Positions 1 through 4,596 of a DNA stretch of 6,258 bases are shown here, one piece after another. The position numbers and the translations under genes are program-made. Position 1 is the first letter of the stretch; each line of letters starts with the position of its first letter. Source of the DNA: CAYRNC01 sp964425645 (GTDB lineage Bacteria; Bacillota; Clostridia; Peptostreptococcales; Anaerovoracaceae); assembly GCA_964425645.1 (NCBI GenBank), contig CAYRNC010000100.1, positions 1 through 6,258 of the forward strand, given 5' to 3'. The notes under the pieces were generated by a model that saw nothing but the letters and a program-made list of their open reading frames with translations, was not told where the DNA came from and searched no databases.

Positions 1-1
1 A

Positions 2-109
2 AATAAGGACATTTGCTGGTTTAATATTTCAAATTATAAAGTACGTTATATTGCCACGGAAGAGATAACAGAATACGTAAAAAAACGCCTCCGGGGGGAT
101 ATTATATGA
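2..109 (+). CDS. miaA: C-terminal end of a CDS, probably tRNA dimethylallyltransferase MiaA (partial)
   Basis: The frame is open from base 2 to a TGA at 107-109 and gives 35 residues beginning NKDICWFNISNY and ending KKRLRGDII. The start lies outside the window. MiaA proteins typically end with a stretch like '(R)R(D/N)K-x-I-x-WF-(D/N)-x-x-x-Y' followed by a short helix, and this tail fits that pattern. MiaA transfers a dimethylallyl group to A37 of tRNAs reading UNN codons. The neighbourhood supports the call, because in Bacillus subtilis miaA lies a few genes upstream of ynbB, and a ynbB homologue is two genes downstream here. The TGA overlaps the ATG of the next gene as ATGA, so the two are probably co-transcribed and translationally coupled. 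That this is the end of a gene is fairly safe from the overlap; the MiaA identity is inferred from a short tail only. Confidence 0.55.
   Translation, partial: NKDICWFNISNYKVRYIATEEITEYVKKRLRGDII
93..98 (+). promoter_or_regulatory. G-run ribosome binding site of the recombinase gene
   Basis: GGGGGG lies 7 bases before the ATG at 106. It can pair with the CCUCC anti-Shine-Dalgarno core through one G-U wobble. It supports 106 as the start and sits inside the last codons of the upstream gene. The ruvX gene in this window uses the same kind of G-run. Confidence 0.6.
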
Positions 110-1266
110 AAGGAACTAAAAAACCGCAAATAATCCGCAATAAAAGCGGCAAGCCTAACAATATTATTGTTAAAGAAAATGATATTTATGAGGCATGTGT
201 TTTGATAGAGAAACAACTCCCGGTCTTTATGAAAAGCTTCTTTGTTTATTTAAAAAATAATGTGCTTCCAATGACAAGGCTGGCCTATCTAAGGGATATT
301 AAATTCTTCTGCGACTACTTAATTAATGAAAGCGATCTTTTAAAAGCGGAAAATGCATCAAAAATCAGCCTGAAGGAATTCAACCGAATTAAAGCGCGGG
401 ACGTAAACTTCTTTTTAGATTACTGCAGACGATACAAGGTTGACACTAAAAAGCTTACCGTAGTTTATGAAAACAATAATCGATCTTTAGCTAGAAAAAA
501 GTCCTCACTATCCGTAATGTTTAAACATCTTTATCGCGATGAACTTCTAAGTAAAAATATTACCGACGGATTTGATCCTATCAGGGTTCCCAAGCCCGGA
601 GAAAAAGAAATAAAAGCTTTGCAGGATCACGAAGTAATGATAATGCTGGATGCCGTTACAACAGGGTCTTCCCTTACTAAAAAGGAAAAAGAATTTTGGG
701 AAAGAACCAAGCACAGGGATAAGGCTATTTTAATTCTTTTCCTGACATATGGGCTTCGAATTTCTGAACTGCATCAATTAAATATTTCCTCGTTCAATTT
801 CAACAGGGAAGAATTCATAATATATAGAAAAAGGGGTAAAGAATCTACAATGCCATTGAACCAATCGGTAACATTGACCTTATCCAAATACATCAATTTA
901 GAACGTCCGAACGATGAAAGTATAAGCGAAGAGCATCGAGACGCCCTTTTTCTTTCGTTGCAAAAACGTAGGATAACCGAAAGGCAAATCCGTGAACTCG
1001 TAAAGAAATACACTTCGATAGGCCTGTCATCCTCAAGAAATTCAGGCTACAGCCCCCATAAACTAAGGGCGACAACTGCGACATCCCTCATAGGGCGAGG
1101 GAATTCCATTTACGATGTACAGGCCTTGATGGATCATGATAACGTGACCACAACCCAGCTGTATGCAGCCCATCGGTTAAATACAAAGCGTGACCTTGTA
1201 AAAAATATGGAATGGGAAAAGGATCGCATAGATGAAGGATCAAAAAAACCGGGATCAAAGGAATAA
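106..1266 (+). CDS. Tyrosine site-specific recombinase, XerS-like / phage-integrase family
   Basis: This 386-residue protein belongs to the tyrosine recombinases, which cut and rejoin DNA through a covalent 3'-phosphotyrosine link. An N-terminal SAM-like core-binding domain spans roughly residues 37-150 and the catalytic domain roughly 170-365. All expected catalytic residues are visible: R218 (YGLRISEL), K242 (YRKRGKES), H318 and R321 (PHKLR), H344 (LMDHDNVTTT) and Y353 (TQLY). The usual 'HxLRHT' reads HKLRATT, and 'LGH' reads MDH; neither change removes a catalytic residue. The charged insert near 185-203 just before the conserved RDKAI and the 'ALFLSL...R' stretch at 280-289 resemble XerS, the single-recombinase dimer-resolution enzyme of streptococci, more than XerC/XerD. 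About 20 basic residues precede the core and a charged tail follows it. It sits in a housekeeping operon with no att-like repeats, favouring a resident chromosomal role over an integrase, but its target site is unknown. Confidence 0.9.
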   Translation: MKGTKKPQIIRNKSGKPNNIIVKENDIYEACVLIEKQLPVFMKSFFVYLKNNVLPMTRLAYLRDIKFFCDYLINESDLLKAENASKISLKEFNRIKARDVNFFLDYCRRYKVDTKKLTVVYENNNRSLARKKSSLSVMFKHLYRDELLSKNITDGFDPIRVPKPGEKEIKALQDHEVMIMLDAVTTGSSLTKKEKEFWERTKHRDKAILILFLTYGLRISELHQLNISSFNFNREEFIIYRKRGKESTMPLNQSVTLTLSKYINLERPNDESISEEHRDALFLSLQKRRITERQIRELVKKYTSIGLSSSRNSGYSPHKLRATTATSLIGRGNSIYDVQALMDHDNVTTTQLYAAHRLNTKRDLVKNMEWEKDRIDEGSKKPGSKE

Positions 1267-1290
1267 TGTCTTAATAAAATCAGAGAATAA

Positions 1291-1297
1291 AGAGGAG
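1291..1297 (+). promoter_or_regulatory. Ribosome binding site fixing the ynbB start
   Basis: AGAGGAG ends 6 bases before the ATG at 1304. No comparable site precedes the in-frame ATG at 1232, which lies inside the recombinase gene. This places the start at 1304. Confidence 0.8.
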
Positions 1298-1303
1298 TGC
1301 ATT

Positions 1304-2590
1304 ATGGAGAAATATACTTATAAACTGTTGACTGAATCCTTTAACATAGGAGCGGATGTGCTTGCCATTGTCGAGAAATCCGAAAAAAATCTGGCCGATA
1401 TATTTACCAAAATGAATGACATAATGGCATATAACCAGTACAAAGTTCTGGACGTTTTTCAGAAGTGCCGTATCACTGATATGCATTTTAACTGGAATAC
1501 CGGTTACGGATATAACGATCCCGGAAGGAATGCTTTAGAACAGGTTTACGCCGCAATATTCAAAACAGACGAGGCTTTAGTAAGGCCTACCATAGTAAAC
1601 GGAACCCACGCTTTAACTTTAACCTTGGCAGGAATATTAAAACCGGGAGATGAAATGATTTACTGCACCGGAAGGCCTTATGACACCTTAGAGGAGGTAA
1701 TAGGGATAAGAGGGGAGGGCATGGGCTCCCTTAAGGAATTCGGGATCACATATAAACAAGTGGAACTGAAGGAAGACGGATCCATCGATTTGGGAACCTT
1801 AAAAAACGCTATATCATCAAAAACCCGCATGATATGCGCTCAAAGAGCGACAGGCTACAGCTGGAGAAAAGCCATAACAATCTCGGAAATAGAACGGTGG
1901 GCAAGCTTTGTCAAATCCATTGATAAAAACATCATATTGATGATGGATAATTGCTACGGTGAATTTTTAGAGACGAAAGAGCCGACAGAGGTAGGTGTGG
2001 ATGTGGCGGCAGGCTCCCTGATCAAGAATCCCGGCGGAGGGCTTGCACTGACAGGAGGCTATATCGTCGGACGCAAGGATTTGATTGAAAGCATATCCTA
2101 TCGAATGACATCCCCGGGTATAGGGGGAGAATGCGGCTTGATGTTCGGTCAAAGCAGGACCATGCTGCAGGGATTATTTATGGCCCCACAGACGGTTAAC
2201 GGAGCGGTAAAAGGAGCAATACTCTGTGCCAAGGTTTTTTCGGACCTTTCGATGGAAGTTTGCCCTTTGCCGGAAGATGAAAGAAGCGATATCATACAGT
2301 GTGTAAAGCTTGGTTCTCCTGAGGCCGTCATTGCCTTTTGTGAAGGTATTCAAGAAGCCGCACCAATTGATTCGCATGTTACCCCAATACCATGGGATAT
2401 GCCGGGATATGAGGATCCCGTCATAATGGCAGCAGGAGCGTTTATACAGGGCTCTTCTATAGAACTGTCTGCCGATGCCCCCATACGTCCTCCGTATATA
2501 GTATACTTCCAGGGAGGTCTTACTTATGAACACTCACGCTTCGGTGTGATAAAGGCCTTGCAGGCCTTGCGTCATAAAAATATTCTATGA
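1304..2590 (+). CDS. ynbB: YnbB-type PLP-dependent protein ('methionine gamma-lyase family' / aluminum resistance protein)
   Basis: The 428-residue protein is a fold-type I PLP enzyme of the Met_gamma_lyase / aluminum-resistance family. The family name implies cleavage of methionine or related sulfur amino acids, but the physiological reaction is not firmly established, so no substrate is assigned. Visible landmarks are a cofactor-pocket segment at about 98-130 (VNGTHALTL ... GDEMIYCTGRPYDTLEE), an AQRATGYSWR segment at 179-188, D215 in MMDNCYGEF, expected to contact the pyridine nitrogen, and K241 in SLIKNPGGG, the likely Schiff-base lysine. Its length is normal for the family. The start at 1304 has a good ribosome binding site; an in-frame ATG at 1232 would add 24 residues lacking family character and overlap the recombinase. 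The gene follows the recombinase after 37 bp, and its TGA overlaps the next ATG. It is probably cytoplasmic. Confidence 0.93.
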   Translation: MEKYTYKLLTESFNIGADVLAIVEKSEKNLADIFTKMNDIMAYNQYKVLDVFQKCRITDMHFNWNTGYGYNDPGRNALEQVYAAIFKTDEALVRPTIVNGTHALTLTLAGILKPGDEMIYCTGRPYDTLEEVIGIRGEGMGSLKEFGITYKQVELKEDGSIDLGTLKNAISSKTRMICAQRATGYSWRKAITISEIERWASFVKSIDKNIILMMDNCYGEFLETKEPTEVGVDVAAGSLIKNPGGGLALTGGYIVGRKDLIESISYRMTSPGIGGECGLMFGQSRTMLQGLFMAPQTVNGAVKGAILCAKVFSDLSMEVCPLPEDERSDIIQCVKLGSPEAVIAFCEGIQEAAPIDSHVTPIPWDMPGYEDPVIMAAGAFIQGSSIELSADAPIRPPYIVYFQGGLTYEHSRFGVIKALQALRHKNIL

Positions 2591-3282
2591 ATAAAATTTT
2601 GTCCATCCTTAAATTAATAATTATGCTGGCTTTTATTATAGGGGTTCCTTTATATATATATCTGGAATATCCTGAATTAATTGGGCAATTTCGCACAATG
2701 GAAAGCACAAATGATTTTCTGGCTCGATATGAAGGTATAGGTATTTTTATCTACGTAGGCCTCCAGATCATACAGGTCTTGGTATCGATAATCCCGGGTC
2801 AAGTTGTACAATTTGCAGGTGGATATGCCTATGGATTCTGGCTCGGATATCTGCTTGCAATACTTGGGATCGGGGTTGGTACGGTATTGTCCTTTTATTT
2901 GGCTCGCTTTCTTGGAAGAGATGCAATGCATGTCATATTCGGAAAGGAGAGAATTACAAAGTTTATAAATCAACTCAACAGTAAAAAGGCATTCGCCGTC
3001 ATTCTTATCTTATTTGTAATACCCGGTATACCCAAGGATCTTATAGTCTATGCTGCCGGAGTGTCTGAGTTTCGATTCAGAATCTTTTTCATACTTTCAT
3101 TGACAGGCCGCACACCTGCTTTAATGATAACGATTATGATGGGCAGCATGCTTCATAAAGGCAGTTATTTCGGCATGATCATGCTCGGCATAGGGGCTGT
3201 TTTAGCCTTTATTTTTTGCTTCTTAAACAGACATCATCTTACAGAATACACCGATTTCATTTATAGAAAATTGACAAAATAA
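2587..3282 (+). CDS. TVP38/TMEM64 family membrane protein (VTT / DedA superfamily)
   Basis: This 231-residue integral membrane protein has hydrophobic segments at about 5-26, 51-73, 82-108, 135-158, 166-186 and 195-214. Family signatures are the glycine-rich stretch QFAGGYAYGFWLG (75-87), the GIGVGTVLSFYLARFLGRD block (94-112), the re-entrant-type motif VIPGIPKDLIVYAAG (144-158) and GRTP (174-177). VTT/DedA-superfamily members are implicated in moving or scrambling lipids across membranes, some of them undecaprenyl phosphate or phosphatidylethanolamine. The substrate here cannot be told from sequence. The ATG overlaps the TGA of ynbB and no Shine-Dalgarno sequence is evident just upstream, so translation probably depends on ribosomes finishing ynbB. 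No terminator is seen after it, so some read-through into the LysM gene is possible. Confidence 0.9.
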   Translation: MNKILSILKLIIMLAFIIGVPLYIYLEYPELIGQFRTMESTNDFLARYEGIGIFIYVGLQIIQVLVSIIPGQVVQFAGGYAYGFWLGYLLAILGIGVGTVLSFYLARFLGRDAMHVIFGKERITKFINQLNSKKAFAVILILFVIPGIPKDLIVYAAGVSEFRFRIFFILSLTGRTPALMITIMMGSMLHKGSYFGMIMLGIGAVLAFIFCFLNRHHLTEYTDFIYRKLTK

Positions 3283-3297
3283 ATAGCTGCTGACCTC

Positions 3298-3326
3298 TTG
3301 ACATCGAACATATATTCGATTATCCT
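3298..3326 (+). promoter_or_regulatory. Probable sigma-A promoter of the LysM (yneA-like) gene
   Basis: A perfect -35 box TTGACA (3298-3303) is followed by a 17-base spacer and a weaker -10, TATCCT (3321-3326, four of six consensus positions). A LexA-like dyad fills the spacer and a second lies over the expected start-site region. That arrangement suits repression by blocking RNA polymerase. The elements are read directly; activity is inferred. Confidence 0.7.
3305..3318 (+). promoter_or_regulatory. LexA (SOS) operator 1
   Basis: CGAACATATATTCG matches the Gram-positive SOS-box form CGAAC-N4-GTTCG except for A instead of G at the first base of the right half. The symmetry extends to an 18-base near-palindrome, 3303-3320. 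It lies between the -35 and -10 elements. The palindrome is seen; LexA binding is inferred from the consensus. Confidence 0.75.
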
Positions 3327-3333
3327 GTTATAG

Positions 3334-3347
3334 AGAACATACGTTCA
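3334..3347 (+). promoter_or_regulatory. LexA (SOS) operator 2
   Basis: The core GAACATACGTTC (3335-3346) is a perfect GAAC-N4-GTTC dyad. It lies 8 bases downstream of the -10, over the likely transcription start. Its centre is 29 bases from that of operator 1, close to three helical turns, so two LexA dimers could sit on nearly the same face. Confidence 0.78.
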
Positions 3348-3364
3348 CAGAGGGGGCGAATAGA

Positions 3365-3652
3365 ATGAAGAAACGCTATCGCATCAAATCTAAATTAAGG
3401 TTTACAGTTTTTTTATCACTTTTACTTGCATCCTTCATATTGATTGCAGCACAGGCTGGTGACTGCTGCAGGGCTACAGGTAAGGCCTACAAAGAAGTAA
3501 CTGTTAAAAGCGGTGATACACTATGGCAATTATCCAAAACATATGGACCAAAGAAGCAGGACATTCGAAGAACGGTATATACAATCTGCAGAATTAATAA
3601 TATTTCACCGGGAAATTTATACCCGGGTATGAGCATAGAGATACCGCAATAA
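3365..3652 (+). CDS. yneA: Membrane-anchored LysM protein, probable SOS cell-division suppressor (YneA-like)
   Basis: This small 95-residue protein has a basic N-terminus (MKKRYRIKSK), one hydrophobic segment at about 12-29 and a single LysM domain at about 43-94, including VKSGDTLWQLSKTYG and LYPGMSIEIP. That layout, one membrane anchor plus one external LysM with a longer middle loop (QDIRRTVYTICRINNI), is that of YneA. In Bacillus, YneA is made on DNA damage and delays septation. The LysM would bind peptidoglycan outside the membrane. Two LexA-type operators in the promoter strongly favour this role over a generic LysM protein. A Shine-Dalgarno run AGAGGGGG (3349-3356) lies 8 bases before the ATG. 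C34, C35 and C75 are on the predicted outer side; there is no proper lipobox (AGDC), so it is probably not a lipoprotein. Tandem TAA-TAG stops end the gene. lexA, often adjacent to yneA, is not in the window. Confidence 0.8.
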   Translation: MKKRYRIKSKLRFTVFLSLLLASFILIAAQAGDCCRATGKAYKEVTVKSGDTLWQLSKTYGPKKQDIRRTVYTICRINNISPGNLYPGMSIEIPQ

Positions 3653-3656
3653 TAGT

Positions 3657-3690
3657 AACTATTCCTAAAATGAATATTTAAGGAATAGTT
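3657..3690 (+). terminator. Hairpin terminator between the convergent LysM and ruvX genes
   Basis: A perfect 10-bp inverted repeat, AACTATTCCT (3657-3666) with AGGAATAGTT (3681-3690), continues after one A-A mismatch into a 4-bp inner stem around a GAAT loop. On the plus strand the tail is T-rich but interrupted by G pairs (TTTGGTTTGGTT). It lies 4 bases past the LysM stop, so it most likely ends that transcript. On the minus strand no T-run follows, so termination of ruvX there is less certain. Confidence 0.6.
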
Positions 3691-3716
3691 TGGTTTGGTT
3701 CCTTCTATACACAGCC

Positions 3717-4154
3717 TTACTCATTTCTCCTTGCAATATCAAGATAATCCTGCAAAATTATCACAGCAGACTGTTTATCTATCAATGTCTTTCTTTTTTT
3801 CCTTGAAAGATCCGCCTCGATCATAACCCGCTCAGCTATGATCGTAGTATATCGTTCATCATGAAAAGCCACCTCTATTTTATCCATGCCTGCACTTGTC
3901 AGCTTATTCTTTAAAAGTTTCATAAACTCTCTGGTCTTCGCCGTCTGGAGACTGTCGCTTCCGTCTAAATTTAGCGGCAGGCCTGCAACCACTGTCGAAC
4001 AGCCGTGTTCCTTTATTAACTCCAGGACTTTCCCGGTATCCTTTCTGATGCCGATACGATTAATCGTCATCAACCCCTGGGATGTGATTCTTAGCTCATC
4101 GCTTAGGGCAACCCCTATAGTGCTGTCACCTATATCCAAGGCCATGATTTTCAC
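3717..4154 (-). CDS. ruvX: RuvX / YqgF family putative Holliday-junction resolvase / pre-16S rRNA nuclease
   Basis: The 145-residue protein has the RNase H-like fold of YqgF. Motifs are ALDIGDSTIGVALSD (5-19) with likely metal-binding D7, GLPLNLDGS (58-66), HDERYTT (98-104) and DKQSAVIILQDYLD (126-139), with D126 as a second likely acidic catalytic residue. The family is annotated as a Holliday-junction resolvase; in Escherichia coli YqgF takes part in 16S rRNA 5'-end maturation, so the cellular substrate is uncertain. The length is normal. The start is GTG at 4152-4154, 6 bases after a GGGGGG ribosome binding site; the nearest in-frame ATG upstream (4158-4160) is followed at once by TAA. M4 is an alternative start but would cut into the first strand of the fold. 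The gene follows ireB after 102 bp, in the conserved order alaS-ireB-ruvX. Confidence 0.95.
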   Translation of the reverse strand: MKIMALDIGDSTIGVALSDELRITSQGLMTINRIGIRKDTGKVLELIKEHGCSTVVAGLPLNLDGSDSLQTAKTREFMKLLKNKLTSAGMDKIEVAFHDERYTTIIAERVMIEADLSRKKRKTLIDKQSAVIILQDYLDIARRNE

Positions 4155-4160
4155 TTACAT

Positions 4161-4166
4161 CCCCCC
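4161..4166 (-). promoter_or_regulatory. G-run ribosome binding site deciding the GTG start of ruvX
   Basis: GGGGGG on the minus strand ends 6 bases before the GTG at 4154. It directly abuts (0 spacing) the ATG at 4160, which is in frame but reads ATG-TAA. Spacing therefore favours GTG. Confidence 0.6.
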
Positions 4167-4174
4167 AGGTATTA

Positions 4175-4205
4175 AATAAAAAGAAAAGCAGTATATTAAG
4201 CTGCT
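4175..4205 (-). terminator. Weak hairpin plus T-rich tail between ireB and ruvX (attenuator or partial terminator)
   Basis: On the minus strand AGCAG (4205-4201) and CTGCT (4191-4187) form a 5-bp stem with a 9-base loop, followed directly by a T-rich tract (TTTTCTTTTTATTT). The stem is short, so at most partial termination of the ireB transcript is likely. It overlaps a possible ruvX promoter, so either reading may apply. Confidence 0.35.
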
Positions 4206-4221
4206 ACTCATCCGCATACAA
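4193..4221 (-). promoter_or_regulatory. Possible ruvX promoter
   Basis: On the minus strand TTGTAT (4221-4216), a 17-base spacer and TAATAT (4198-4193) form a weak sigma-A-like pair. The -35 hexamer is the same as in the ireB promoter candidate. The spacing is ideal but both boxes are poor, and the region is AT-rich, so chance is a real possibility. Confidence 0.3.
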
Positions 4222-4256
4222 CATTTAAATAAATCAGAATAAGACGTTAAATCCCG

Positions 4257-4505
4257 CTATTTTTTCAGAAATGCTCTAAGAAGTTCTTCCACAAGATCAT
4301 CCCGCTCTATGTGGCGTATGATATTTCTGGCGTTATTATGCCCGGTTATATATGATGGATCGCCGGATAATATATAGCCCACCATTTGATCTATGGCATT
4401 GTAACCTTTTTCCTCCAAAGCATCATAGACAGCTCTTAATATAGATTCTGTCGTCTTTAGCTCTCCTCTGTCAGGACTGTTAAATAGTATGGTGTTCCTT
4501 TCCAT
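4257..4505 (-). CDS. ireB: IreB family regulatory phosphoprotein (UPF0297 / DUF965)
   Basis: This small 82-residue cytoplasmic protein carries the family core KGYNAIDQMVGYILSGDPSYITGHNNARNIIRHIERDDLVEELL (33-76). In Enterococcus faecalis IreB is a substrate of the PASTA-domain Ser/Thr kinase IreK and negatively affects cephalosporin resistance; it is phosphorylated on threonines near its N-terminus. Here Thr5 (MERNTILF) lines up with one of these, while the other position is not threonine. The ATG at 4505 is preceded by AGGAGGG (4522-4516) at 10 bases and a closer GGAAGG. An ATG at 4515 is out of frame. The gene lies between alaS and ruvX, its usual place in Bacillota, 91 bp after alaS, with its own promoter candidate. 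The stop is TAG. Confidence 0.95.
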   Translation of the reverse strand: MERNTILFNSPDRGELKTTESILRAVYDALEEKGYNAIDQMVGYILSGDPSYITGHNNARNIIRHIERDDLVEELLRAFLKK

Positions 4506-4530
4506 GGCCTTCCATCCCTCCTATGTGGAG

Positions 4531-4560
4531 ATTATAGCAAACAAAAGTAAGGCTATACAA
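4531..4560 (-). promoter_or_regulatory. Probable promoter of ireB (extended -10)
   Basis: On the minus strand TGCTATAAT (4539-4531) is a consensus -10 with the TGn extension. TTGTAT (4560-4555) lies 18 bases upstream as a weak -35. Transcription would start near 4524, at the edge of the ribosome binding site, giving a leader of only about 19 bases. So ireB, and perhaps ruvX, can be transcribed separately from alaS. No clear terminator is seen between alaS and this promoter. Confidence 0.6.
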
Positions 4561-4596
4561 GATATCTGCCAATATTTAATACTATTGTAATATTCA

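Noticed and set aside
106..1266. Reading the recombinase as the integrase of a mobile element
   Set aside because: No tRNA gene, direct repeats, excisionase or phage genes are visible, and the gene overlaps and adjoins housekeeping genes on both sides.
1232..1303. In-frame upstream ATG that would lengthen ynbB by 24 residues and overlap the recombinase
   Set aside because: It lacks a ribosome binding site, the extra residues are low-complexity and charged, and a good site precedes the ATG at 1304.
2174..2533. 119-codon open frame on the minus strand inside ynbB
   Set aside because: It is antisense to a well-supported gene and shows no recognisable family features.
3449..3472. Lipoprotein signal in the LysM protein
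   Set aside because: The residues before C34 are A-G-D, and aspartate at -1 does not fit a lipobox.
3886..4179. 97-codon plus-strand open frame over ruvX
   Set aside because: It is a shadow of ruvX, whose motifs are unmistakable on the other strand.
4571..4594. AATATT inverted repeat after alaS as a terminator
   Set aside because: The stem is only six A-T pairs with a 12-base loop and no T-run, so it is expected by chance in AT-rich sequence.
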